DNA of 64,000 nt from JAICUY01 sp963716585 (GTDB lineage Bacteria; Chloroflexota; Limnocylindria; QHBO01). Under the pieces are notes generated by a model. The model worked only from the letters and a program-made list of their open reading frames with translations. It was not told where the DNA came from and did not search any database. Shown piece by piece: positions 42,467 to 50,821 of the stretch. Positions within the stretch are counted from its first letter, which is position 1; the number at the start of each line of letters is the position of its first letter. Both the position numbers and the translations under genes were made by a program. The stretch spans positions 930,001 through 994,000 of the forward strand of contig CAVQTN010000002.1 in assembly GCA_963716585.1 (NCBI GenBank). The letters are read 5' to 3'.

Positions 42467-42949
42467 TTACGCGAGCGGCCAACACACCTCGGTGCGCAGC
42501 TGCGAGACGTCTTCGACCTCGGTGGGATCGTCGACATACGATTCCCACGGAGCCGGGCCCTCGTCGCGGCCCTGCTCGTGGATCCAGTCGCGCAGCCGGT
42601 CGTACGTCTGCGCCAGGCCGTCGTAGCTGCCCAGGTGCACGGTGATCGCCGCGGGTCCGCCGGGAAGCTCGCCGGCGGCCATCTCGCCCTCCTCGGCATC
42701 GGCCAGCGGCCGCACGTTGGGCAGCGGCCAATCGACGGGGATCCCGATCTCGACGTCGACCTCCTCGGGTCCGTAGCTGTGGTAGCGGGCGTACGGCGGC
42801 CCCGCCGGGTCGACGCCCATGTCGCCCAACCGATCGGCGATGTTCGGCAGGTGCAGGTCGAACAGCTCGCTGAGCTTCGACGTCGGCGCGCGCAGGCGCA
42901 CCGCGGCGGTAGGATGCGGGGTCAAGTCTCGGATCTCGGGATCGCTCAT
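42467..42949 (-). CDS. GyrI-like / AraC effector-binding domain protein
   Basis: 160 residues from ATG 42949, a single effector-binding (GyrI/SbmC, AraC E-bind) domain without a DNA-binding part. Two symmetric halves show strands such as SKLSELFDLHLPNIADRL and the matching GSYDGLAQTYDRLRDWIHEQ in the second, with PPYARYHSYGPEEVDVEIGIPV and a closing EVCWPLA. Free-standing domains of this type bind or hydrolyse small hydrophobic molecules. The gene is single, divergent from guaA. Cytosolic. Confidence 0.75.
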   Translation of the reverse strand: MSDPEIRDLTPHPTAAVRLRAPTSKLSELFDLHLPNIADRLGDMGVDPAGPPYARYHSYGPEEVDVEIGIPVDWPLPNVRPLADAEEGEMAAGELPGGPAAITVHLGSYDGLAQTYDRLRDWIHEQGRDEGPAPWESYVDDPTEVEDVSQLRTEVCWPLA

Positions 42950-42983
42950 CGGTCTGGAGCCTCCTGTCGCCCTGGGGCGTGGC

Positions 42984-42989
42984 TACACT
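42984..42989 (+). promoter_or_regulatory. -10 hexamer of guaA
   Basis: TACACT, giving a start near 42996 and a leader of about 17-24 nt before the GTG 43014 / TTG 43020 start region. Confidence 0.45.
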
Positions 42990-43013
42990 TCGGAGACCAT
43001 CATCGCTGACGGA

Positions 43014-44726
43014 GTGGGATTGAGCGACACTGCACCAACGCGTCCCGCCACCGACCGCGGCAAGACGGTCCATGGCGAGGCGGCGAACGCCGGCCACCGG
43101 GTGCTGGCACCCGACGACGCCGAGGTCGAGGCCTACCTCCAGACCGCGCTCCACGCGCCCCCGCCGGACCGCGCCGAGGCGCCGGCACACCCCGACACCG
43201 TCATCATCCTCGACTTCGGCGGCCAGACCGCCCAGCTCATCGCGCGCCGCGTGCGTGAGCTGCATGTCTACTCCGAGCTCTTGCCGCACGACACCCCGTG
43301 GGCCGAGATCGAACGACGAAATCCCAAGGCGATCATCCTGTCGGGCGGTCCCGCATCGGTCTACGACGACGGCGCACCCAGGCCCGATGCGGCCGTCTGG
43401 TCCGGTCGCGTCCCCGTGTTGGGCATCTGTTATGGCCTGCAGCTCATGGCCCACGAGCTGGGTGGCGAGGTCGTGGCGTCGCAGCGCCGCGAGTACGGTC
43501 CGGCGCACGTCGCGATCACCGAAGTTGACGGCCTGTTCGCCGGCCTGGAGCGCGAGCAGCCGGTGTGGATGAGTCACGGCGACACCATCCTGCAGCCGCC
43601 CCCCGGCTTTCGGCCCACTGCCCAGACCGATTCCACCCCCTTCGCCGGCCTGGCCGACGCGGCCCATCAGCGCTACGGCATCCAGTTCCATCCCGAGGTG
43701 GTGCACACGCCGCAGGGTCGCCAGATCCTGCGCAACTTCGTGATCGACATCGCCGGCGCGCAGCCGACCTGGACACCGGCGTCGCTGGTGGAGACGACCG
43801 TCGCGGACGTGCGGCGGCTGGTCGGCGACGGGAAGGTCATCTGCGCCCTGTCGGGCGGAGTCGACAGCGCCGTGGCGGCGACGCTGGTGCACCGGGCCAT
43901 CGGTGACCAGCTGACGTGCATCTACGTCGACCACGGCCTCATGCGCAAGCGCGAGTCCGAGCTGCTGCGCGTCACCTTCGAGCGCGACCTCGGCATGCAG
44001 CTGGTGATGGTCGACGCCCGGGACCGATTCCTCCGCCGCCTCTCCGGCGTCGAAGATCCCGAGCAGAAGCGCCGCATCATCGGCGACGAGTTCATCCGCG
44101 TCTTCGAGGAGGAAGCGGCGCGACTGGGACAGATCGACTTCCTGGTGCAGGGAACCCTGTACCCCGATGTCATCGAATCGACCTCCGCCGAGACGAAATC
44201 GGCCGCCAAGATCAAGACCCACCACAACGTCGGCGGGCTTCCGGCCGACCTGCGCTTCCAGCTCATCGAGCCGCTGCGCCACCTCTTCAAGGACGAGGTG
44301 CGGGCGGTGGGCGTCGAGCTCGGCCTGCCGGAGGCGATGGTCCTGCGTCAGCCGTTCCCCGGGCCGGGTCTCGCCATCCGGATCATCGGCGAGGTGACCG
44401 CCGAGCGGCTCGCCACGCTGCGCGAGGCGGACTGGATCGTGATCGACGAGATCAAGGCGGCGGGGTTGTATCGGTCGCTGTGGCAGTCGTTCGCCATCCT
44501 GACGCCGGTGCGATCGGTGGGCGTCATGGGCGATGGGCGCACGTACGCCAACGTTGTCGCCGTGCGCGCGGTGACCTCCGACGACGGCATGACCGCCGAC
44601 TGGGCGCGGCTGCCGTACGAGGTGCTGGCCAAGATCTCGTCGCGGATCGTCAACGAGGTGGCCGGCGTCAACCGGGTGGTCTACGACATCAGCTCCAAGC
44701 CACCGGCCACCATCGAGTGGGAGTAG
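43014..44726 (+). CDS. guaA: GMP synthase (glutamine-hydrolysing) with N-terminal extension
   Basis: 570 residues from GTG 43014; TTG 43020 is an alternative with a better-placed GGAG. Glutaminase domain first: VIILDFGGQTAQLIARRVREL, catalytic Cys in VLGICYGLQLMA, IQFHPEV with His and Glu. Then the ATP-pyrophosphatase domain (CALSGGVDSAVAATLVH PP-loop, VQGTLYPDVIES) and dimerisation domain ending YDISSKPPATIEWE. It converts XMP to GMP. About 60 residues before VIILDFGGQ are an unrelated, charged, low-order extension (rich in Ala, Pro, Glu, Asp). Repeat element D starts 32 nt after the stop. Confidence 0.95.
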   Translation: MGLSDTAPTRPATDRGKTVHGEAANAGHRVLAPDDAEVEAYLQTALHAPPPDRAEAPAHPDTVIILDFGGQTAQLIARRVRELHVYSELLPHDTPWAEIERRNPKAIILSGGPASVYDDGAPRPDAAVWSGRVPVLGICYGLQLMAHELGGEVVASQRREYGPAHVAITEVDGLFAGLEREQPVWMSHGDTILQPPPGFRPTAQTDSTPFAGLADAAHQRYGIQFHPEVVHTPQGRQILRNFVIDIAGAQPTWTPASLVETTVADVRRLVGDGKVICALSGGVDSAVAATLVHRAIGDQLTCIYVDHGLMRKRESELLRVTFERDLGMQLVMVDARDRFLRRLSGVEDPEQKRRIIGDEFIRVFEEEAARLGQIDFLVQGTLYPDVIESTSAETKSAAKIKTHHNVGGLPADLRFQLIEPLRHLFKDEVRAVGVELGLPEAMVLRQPFPGPGLAIRIIGEVTAERLATLREADWIVIDEIKAAGLYRSLWQSFAILTPVRSVGVMGDGRTYANVVAVRAVTSDDGMTADWARLPYEVLAKISSRIVNEVAGVNRVVYDISSKPPATIEWE

Positions 44727-44758
44727 GGAGCGGCCGCGCACTGACCGTCTTGGCTCCC

Positions 44759-44891
44759 GACCGGTCAGATGTCGTTGGGGTCAGCCTTCGACCACTGAGG
44801 ACACCTGCCGCGGCTCCGAGTCGTGCTCAACCAGGCCGGCGCATCGGTCCCCGAGGGGTCGAACGCGGATGGCACCGACCGGTGACCAATC
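44759..44891 (+). repeat. Intergenic inverted-repeat element, copy D
   Basis: 133 bp. Left end GACCGGTCAGATGTCG then CAGCCTTCGACCA; right end GGTCGAACGCGGATGG then ACCGACCGGTGACCAATC, the approximate reverse complement. It is the shortest copy; the middle is not conserved with the others. No ORF. Confidence 0.6.
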
Positions 44892-44972
44892 GCGCGTTGC
44901 CACGCCACGACGACAGCCTCGTTGGTGCGCGTCGCGGAAACCGGCGGCCGGGCCGCTAGCATGGCGCCAGAC

Positions 44973-47900
44973 ATGTCCACCTGGTTCGACCGCCTGCTCG
45001 AAGACCTCCAGCGCCGCCAGCAGGAAGCCGATGCCCGTCGCGAGGGCCGTCCGCTGCCACCGCGCGCGAAGCCTGCGAATGGCGACGAGGAGGTTCCGCG
45101 CAACGTGCGCGACGAGCTGCGGCGCCGGCGTGGCGCGGGTCGCGGCGGCGGCGGGGGAGCACCGGGGAATCCGTTCGGTGGCCCGACTGGCGGCTGGGAC
45201 GGGAGGCGCATCCGGCGCTGGGTGCTGACCGGCATCGCCATCGTGGTGGTGCTCTTCCTGCTCGGGTTCGCCGGCGGCCTCGTCAACCTGCTCACCGACC
45301 TGATGTGGTACGGCGCCCTCGGCCGGCGCGACATCCTGACCACCAGGCTCTGGGCTCAGGTCGTGCTCTTCTTCATCGGGCTCGCGGCATTCGTCGTGCC
45401 GACCGTGATCAGCATCCTGGTTGCCCGGCGCGTTGCACCCCAGGTGCCGCTGCGACGCATCGGCCAGTTCGAGCTGCCCGATACCGGGGGCGCGGCGCGC
45501 TGGGTCACGATCGGCCTCGTCGGGCTGGCCGTCCTGCTGGGCCTGGGCTCGGGAGCCGCGTGGGCGGGCAATTGGGAGCCGATCCTGCTCGCCATCAACG
45601 GCGGCCAATTCGGAAGCGTCGACCCGCATTTCGGTCGCGACATCGGCTTCTACATCTTCGACCTGCCGGTCTTCCGATTCCTGCAGAGCTTCGCGGTCAC
45701 GACCCTGGTCGCCGTCATCCTCTTCACCCTTGGCAGCTACGCGGCGGGCGCGCTCAAGTGGCAGTTCCGCCTGACGGCGCCGGTGCGCGCCCACCTGAGT
45801 GTGCTCGGCGCGCTGCTGCTGAGCGCCATCGCCATCGGCTTCCAGTTCGACATCGCCGAGTTGTCGTACTCGACCAACGGCTACACCGCCATGCAGGCGG
45901 TCAGCTACACCGACCTCAACGCGCAGGTGCCGGCGTTCACCATCCTGACCGTGCTGGCCGTGGTCGCCGCGCTGCTGCTGCTGGCCAACATCTGGTTCCG
46001 CACGCTCTGGCTGCTGGGGCTGACCGGGGTCGCATGGATCGCAGCGTCGGTGCTGATCGGCGGCGTCTATCCAGGGTTCGTGCAGACCTTCCAGGTCAAG
46101 CCCAACGAGCAGAACGCCGAGCGGCCGTTCATCGCGGCGCACATCGGCGCAACTCGTGCGGCGTTCGACCTCGACGCCATCGAGGAGCGCCGCTTCACCG
46201 GCGCGCAGCAGCTGACCCGCAAGGTCTTCACCGAGGACGCCTCGACCGTCGACAACCTTCGGCTGTGGGACTACCGGCCGCTGCTGACCACCATGGGCCA
46301 GCAGCAGATCCTGCGGCGCTACTACGACTTCACGGACGTCGACATCGACCGCTACCAGGTCAACGGCGAGCAGCGCCAGATCATGCTCAGTGCACGGGAG
46401 CTCGACGTGCAGAAGCTGGCCGACCAGGCGCGGACGTGGACCAACGAGCGCCTGGTGTTCACGCACGGCTACGGGATCACGGCCGTCCCGGTCGACGCGG
46501 TGACCGGCCAGGGCACGCCCGACTACCTGGTCAGCGGCATCAACAGCGAGCCGCAGCTTCCCGTCGGCGAGCCGCGCATCTACTTCGGCGAGGCAACCGA
46601 CACCTACGTCGTCACCCAGACCGACACTGCCGAGTTCGACTATCCGCTGGACGAGTCCGACAGCGAAACCGGCGCCACCACGACCTGGAAGGGAACGACC
46701 GGGGTCGGCATCGGCAACATCTTCACGCGGCTGCTGTTCGCCGCGCGCTTCGGCGATTTCAACCTGTTGATCAGCAACCAGCTGACCGATGCCTCGCAGA
46801 TCCTCTTCCGGCGCACACTCCAGGAACGCGTGCCGGAGATCGCGCCGTTCCTGCACTACGACCGCGATCCGTACCTGGTGAGTGCCGCCGGCCGGCTGCT
46901 GTGGGTGTGGGACGCCTATACCGTCAGCGACCGCTATCCCGATGCCGAGCCGCTACCGGAGGGCAGCCCGTTCGCCGGAGCGAACTACGTCCGCAACAGT
47001 GTCAAGGTGGTGGTCGACGCCTACGACGGCACCGTCCACTTCTACCTTGCCGATCCGAGCGAGCCGATCGTCGCGGCCTACGCGCGCATCTTCCCGTCGC
47101 TGTTCGAACCGCTGGATGCCATGCCGGCCGAGCTGCGCGCCCACCTGCGCTACCCCGAGGACCTGTTCACGGCGCAGAACCAGGAGTACCTGCTCTACCA
47201 CCTGCCGGCCACCGATGGCGGCGCCACGACCTTCTACAACCAGGACGACCGCTGGGCCTTTCCCGAGGACGTGGCGGCCGGGAGCGGCAAGCCCATGGAG
47301 CCGTACTACGTGATCATGCGCATCCCCGGCGACGACCAGGCCGAGTTCGCCCTGATCCAGCCGCTGGTGCCGGAGGGCCGGCCGAACATGATCGCCTGGG
47401 TCGCGGCGCGCATGGACCCGGGGGTCTACGGCCAACGCATCGCGTTCCAGTTCCCGACCTCCAGCTCGACCCAGGGCCCTGCGCAGGTCGAGGCGCGGAT
47501 CGACCAGAATGGGGCGGTCGCAGCGCAGTTCGGGGTGTGGGCGAGGTCCGGCTCGTCGGTCATTCGCGGCAACCTGCTGGTCCTGCCCATTGGCGAGGAC
47601 GGGCTGGTCTACGTCGAGCCGATCTTCCTGCAGGCCGAGGGCGCGAAGTTCCCGGAGCTCGTCCGCGTGATCATGGTCAGCCAGGACCGGGTCGCCTTCG
47701 CCAACGACGTGCAGGATGGCCTGCGGCAGCTGCTCGGCGAGGCGCAGCCGCCACCGCCCGAGGAGACGCCACCGCCGGATGGCACGCCGGGCGAGCTGCC
47801 CCCCGACGTTCCGGGGCTGGTGGCCGAGGCGCAGCGGCTGTACGGCGAGGCACAGGCCGCGCTGGACGCCCACGACCTCGGCACCTACCAGGCGCGGATC

Positions 47901-48005
47901 AATGACCTGCAGGATGTACTGGACCGCCTGGCCCAGCTCACCGGCGCCTCGGGAGCGCCCGTGCCGTCGCCGTCCGCGGCCCCGTCCGCGTCTCCCGCCG
48001 GCTGA
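44973..48005 (+). CDS. UPF0182-family large membrane protein
   Basis: 1010 residues from ATG 44973, with TAGCAT 10 nt upstream. A charged, Gly-rich N-terminal tail (residues 1-75) precedes about seven membrane helices up to about 370, then a very long soluble region. The UPF0182 pattern includes DLMWYGALGRRDILTTRLWAQ, GRDIGFYIFDLPVFRF, YPGFVQTFQVKPNEQNAERPFI, NLRLWDYRPLL, RFGDFNLLISNQLTDASQILFRRTLQERVPEIAPFLHYDRDPYLV and MRIPGDDQAEFALIQPL. The tail is Pro/Glu-rich with a helical stretch and ends in PSPSAAPSASPAG. The family is widespread in Actinobacteria, Cyanobacteria and Chloroflexota; the function is unknown. Confidence 0.9.
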   Translation: MSTWFDRLLEDLQRRQQEADARREGRPLPPRAKPANGDEEVPRNVRDELRRRRGAGRGGGGGAPGNPFGGPTGGWDGRRIRRWVLTGIAIVVVLFLLGFAGGLVNLLTDLMWYGALGRRDILTTRLWAQVVLFFIGLAAFVVPTVISILVARRVAPQVPLRRIGQFELPDTGGAARWVTIGLVGLAVLLGLGSGAAWAGNWEPILLAINGGQFGSVDPHFGRDIGFYIFDLPVFRFLQSFAVTTLVAVILFTLGSYAAGALKWQFRLTAPVRAHLSVLGALLLSAIAIGFQFDIAELSYSTNGYTAMQAVSYTDLNAQVPAFTILTVLAVVAALLLLANIWFRTLWLLGLTGVAWIAASVLIGGVYPGFVQTFQVKPNEQNAERPFIAAHIGATRAAFDLDAIEERRFTGAQQLTRKVFTEDASTVDNLRLWDYRPLLTTMGQQQILRRYYDFTDVDIDRYQVNGEQRQIMLSARELDVQKLADQARTWTNERLVFTHGYGITAVPVDAVTGQGTPDYLVSGINSEPQLPVGEPRIYFGEATDTYVVTQTDTAEFDYPLDESDSETGATTTWKGTTGVGIGNIFTRLLFAARFGDFNLLISNQLTDASQILFRRTLQERVPEIAPFLHYDRDPYLVSAAGRLLWVWDAYTVSDRYPDAEPLPEGSPFAGANYVRNSVKVVVDAYDGTVHFYLADPSEPIVAAYARIFPSLFEPLDAMPAELRAHLRYPEDLFTAQNQEYLLYHLPATDGGATTFYNQDDRWAFPEDVAAGSGKPMEPYYVIMRIPGDDQAEFALIQPLVPEGRPNMIAWVAARMDPGVYGQRIAFQFPTSSSTQGPAQVEARIDQNGAVAAQFGVWARSGSSVIRGNLLVLPIGEDGLVYVEPIFLQAEGAKFPELVRVIMVSQDRVAFANDVQDGLRQLLGEAQPPPPEETPPPDGTPGELPPDVPGLVAEAQRLYGEAQAALDAHDLGTYQARINDLQDVLDRLAQLTGASGAPVPSPSAAPSASPAG

Positions 48006-48018
48006 TCTCGGGGCGCAG

Positions 48019-49309
48019 ATGCCTGGGCTCGACGTCCTGATCCTGGGTTCGGGCGCTCGCGAGCACGCCCTGGCCTGGCGACTCGGGCGCGACGAGTCCG
48101 TCGAGCGGGTGCGCATCGCGCCGGGCAACGCCGGGACGGCGGCGTGCGGTACAAATCTTCCAGCCCTGGATCCATCGGATCCCGCCGCCGTGGCGCGCTT
48201 CGCCGCCCACCAGCGCATCGGCCTGGTGGTGGTTGGGCCGGAGGCGCCCCTGGCGGCCGGCGTGGCCGACGCCCTGGAGCAGGCATCGGTGCCGGTCTTC
48301 GGACCGACAAGGGCGGCGGCACGGCTGGAGACGTCGAAGGCGTTCGCCAAGCAGACGATGCAGCGTTCGGGCGTGCCGACCGCGGAGGGCGCGGCGTTCA
48401 GCGAGCCGGATGCGGCCCTGGATCATGCGCGGCGCATGGAGCGGCTGCCGGTGGTCAAGGCGGACTGGCTGGCCGCGGGCAAGGGCGTCGTGGTGCCCGA
48501 GACGGCGGAGCAGACCGATGCCGCGATCCGCGAGCTGTTCGCGCGCGCGCCGGCCGGGGCACGCGTGCTGATCGAGGAGCGGCTCGACTGGCCGCGAGGT
48601 GTCGGCCTTCGCCCTGGTCTGCGGCGAACGGATCGTGCCGCTGGCAGCCGCGTGCGACTACAAGCGGCTTCGGGACGGTGATCTCGGGCCGAACACCGGG
48701 GGGATGGGCGCCTATGCACCGGTGCCCTGGTTCGGGCAGCCGGAGCTCGAACGAGCGGCCGCCGAGATCTTCGAACCGATTGCCTGGCGCATGGCCCGCG
48801 ACGGCACCCCGTATCGCGGCGTGCTCTACGCTGGCCTGATGATCACCGAGCATGGCCCGATGGTCCTCGAGTTCAACGTGCGCTTCGGCGATCCGGAGGC
48901 GGAGGTGATCCTGCCCCTGCTGAATGGCGACCTCGCCCAGGCGCTGCTGGGGGTCGCCACCAACGATATCGGGCAGAGCAAGGATGCCGTCGTGCTGCGC
49001 GCCGGCGCAGCCGTCGGCGTCGTGGTCGCCGCGCCCGGCTACCCCGAGTCCCCGGCCGAGGGTCGCGAGATCGACAACGTCGAGCCGTCGGGGCCGGGCG
49101 ATGACGGTGAGCTGCTGTGCTTCCACGCCGGGACGCGGCGTACGGCTGACGGTGGCTACCAGACGGCCGCGGGACGTGCGGTCACCGTGGTGGGACGCGG
49201 CGTCGACCTGCCGGGCGCCCGCGCAACCGCCTATCGCGGCGTCGCCGCGGTGCGGCTCGGGGGCATGCAGCACCGCTCCGACATCGGCCTCCGCGAGGTC
49301 GCCGAATGA
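48019..49309 (+). CDS. purD: Phosphoribosylamine-glycine ligase (one frame change)
   Basis: Ligates glycine to phosphoribosylamine with ATP, the second purine step. From ATG 48019: VLILGSGAREHALAWRL, VVVGPEAPLAAGVADAL, GVPTAEGAAF, VVKADWLAAGKGVVV and RVLIEERL, the ATP-grasp fold. One base is gained or lost near 48588; the frame then continues as GREVSAFALVCGERIVPLAAACDYKRL, LGPNTGGMGAYAPVP, LEFNVRFGDPEAEVILPLL to TGA 49309. The residues on both sides join without loss, so a sequence error is likely. The stop overlaps the LLM gene (ATGA). Confidence 0.93.
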
Positions 49310-50244
49310 GGCCCTTCCGCTTCCTCGCCTCGATCGACGTCGTCGGCCGCGACGGCTTTGCCGAAACGGTCCGGCGTGCCGAGGCGCTCGGCTTCGACAC
49401 GCTCGTCTTCCCGGACCATCTCCTCGACCAGCTGGCGCCGGTGCCGGCCATGGCCGCGGTGGCCGCGCTCTCCGACCGGCTGCGCATCAGCCCATTCGTG
49501 ATGAACAACGACCTGCGCCATCCAACGGTCCTCGGCCACGACCTGGCGACCCTCGACCTCCTGTCCGACGGACGATTGGACGTCGCCCTGGGCGCCGGCT
49601 GGAACCGGCCGGAGTACGAGGCGATCGGCCTGCCGTTCGATCCGCCAAGCACCCGCGTCGAACGGCTGACCGAGGCGGTGCAGGTGCTGAAGGGCTCGTT
49701 CGCTGACCGGCCGTTCAGCTTCCACGGGAAGCACTATCGCGTCACCGAGTTCGACGGGCGCCCCAAGCCCGTCCAGCGGCCGCATCCGCCGTTCATGATC
49801 GGCGGCGGCGGACGGCGGCTGCTGAGCCTTGCCGGGCGCGAGGCGCAGATCGTCGGCATCGCGCCGCGATCAGGGCGCGACGGCCGTGGCGATCCCATGA
49901 GCATGACCTGGGAGGCGACGGTCGAGAAGATCGGCTGGGCCCGCGAAGCGGCCGGCGAGCGGTTCGACGAGCTGGAGCTGAACGTCTACCCGTCGCGGGT
50001 CGCGCCGCAGATCACCGACGCGGCCGCAGCGGCGCTGCGCGAGGCATCGGATGCGATCCAGCGGCGCAACGGGGTGCGGCTCACGGACGAGCAGCTGCGT
50101 CGGTCGCCGCACGTCTTCATCGGCTCGCTGCAGAGCCTGACCGAGAAGATCCTCGAGCTGCGCGGCACCCTGGGGATCACCTCGATCATGCTCGGCGAGG
50201 TCGACGAGCTGGCTCCGCTGGTGGAGCGCCTGGCCGGGACGTAG
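49306..50244 (+). CDS. LLM-class oxidoreductase (TIGR03621-like, F420-type)
   Basis: 312 residues. TIM-barrel luciferase-like fold: GFAETVRRAEALGFDTLVFPDHL, DRLRISPFVMNNDLRHPTVLGHDLATLDLLSDGRLDVALGAGWNRPEYEAIGLPFD and PPFMIGGGGRRLLSLAGREAQIVGI. This combination matches a subfamily restricted mostly to F420-making bacteria, so F420 is the probable hydride carrier, but no F420 gene is in the window. Starts ATG inside the purD stop and ends 28 nt before purE, so it sits inside the purine gene run without an obvious purine role. Confidence 0.8.
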   Translation: MRPFRFLASIDVVGRDGFAETVRRAEALGFDTLVFPDHLLDQLAPVPAMAAVAALSDRLRISPFVMNNDLRHPTVLGHDLATLDLLSDGRLDVALGAGWNRPEYEAIGLPFDPPSTRVERLTEAVQVLKGSFADRPFSFHGKHYRVTEFDGRPKPVQRPHPPFMIGGGGRRLLSLAGREAQIVGIAPRSGRDGRGDPMSMTWEATVEKIGWAREAAGERFDELELNVYPSRVAPQITDAAAAALREASDAIQRRNGVRLTDEQLRRSPHVFIGSLQSLTEKILELRGTLGITSIMLGEVDELAPLVERLAGT

Positions 50245-50272
50245 GGCGAGAGCTGCGGTTATCCTGCCGATG

Positions 50273-50767
50273 ATGTCCCGCACCACTTCGGTGGCCGTCA
50301 TCTGCGGCTCCCGATCCGACCTCGCCACCCTGGGAGGCTGCTTCGACGTCCTCGACAGCTACCAGATCGGCTGGCAGGCGAGCGTCATCAGCGCCCATCG
50401 CCAGGCCGATGCGCTGCACGCCTACGTTGTCGCAGCCGAAAAGGACGGCGTGCAGCTGTTCATCGGCGCGGCCGGGCTGGCTGCCCACCTGCCGGGCGTG
50501 ATCGCCAGCCTGACGGCCAGGCCCGTCATTGGCGTCCCGCTGGACGCCGGCGCGCTGGGTGGCGCGGACGCGCTGTACAGCATCGTGCAGATGCCTCCGG
50601 GCGTTCCGGTCGCCGGCGTGGCGATCGGGTCGGCAGGCGCCAAGAACGCCGGGCACCTTGCGGCGCGCATCCTGGCCCTGACCGATGCGGCGCTCGCGGC
50701 GCGAGTGGATCGCTTCCGTGCGGACCAGGCGGCCGGGGCCCAGGTCGGCATCGACCCCCGCGGCTGA
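50273..50767 (+). CDS. purE: N5-carboxyaminoimidazole ribonucleotide mutase
   Basis: 164 residues from the second of two adjacent ATGs (50270, 50273); TATCCT (50260-50265) ends 7 nt before the second, the usual leaderless spacing here. Class I PurE, which moves the carboxyl from N5-CAIR to C4. Motifs: AVICGSRSDLATL, SVISAHRQADALHAYV (AHR), GAAGLAAHLPGVIASLTARPVIGVPL, LYSIVQMPPGVPVAGVAIGSAGAKNAGHLAARIL. Some normally conserved positions differ (AHRTP is AHRQA). No purK follows; purB is next. Confidence 0.9.
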   Translation: MSRTTSVAVICGSRSDLATLGGCFDVLDSYQIGWQASVISAHRQADALHAYVVAAEKDGVQLFIGAAGLAAHLPGVIASLTARPVIGVPLDAGALGGADALYSIVQMPPGVPVAGVAIGSAGAKNAGHLAARILALTDAALAARVDRFRADQAAGAQVGIDPRG

Positions 50768-50809
50768 GCGCCGTCAAGGCGCGGCGCGGCGGCGGCACGG
50801 GACGCCGCG

Positions 50810-50815
50810 TATCCT
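50810..50815 (+). promoter_or_regulatory. -10 hexamer of leaderless purB
   Basis: TATCCT ends 6 nt before the GTG at 50822, the same hexamer and near-same spacing as at purE. Confidence 0.5.
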
Positions 50816-50821
50816 TCCGAC

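Noticed and set aside
42348..44741. 797-residue minus-strand ORF over guaA
   Set aside because: Antisense to a complete GMP synthase, with His/Arg/Asp-rich shadow composition.
10394..44891. Calling the inverted-repeat elements insertion sequences
   Set aside because: They are 133-153 bp with no transposase ORF and no obvious target duplication; MITE-like is possible but unproved.
44781..46856. 691-residue minus-strand ORF over UPF0182
   Set aside because: Shadow of the UPF0182 gene, whose helices and conserved blocks are all on the plus strand.
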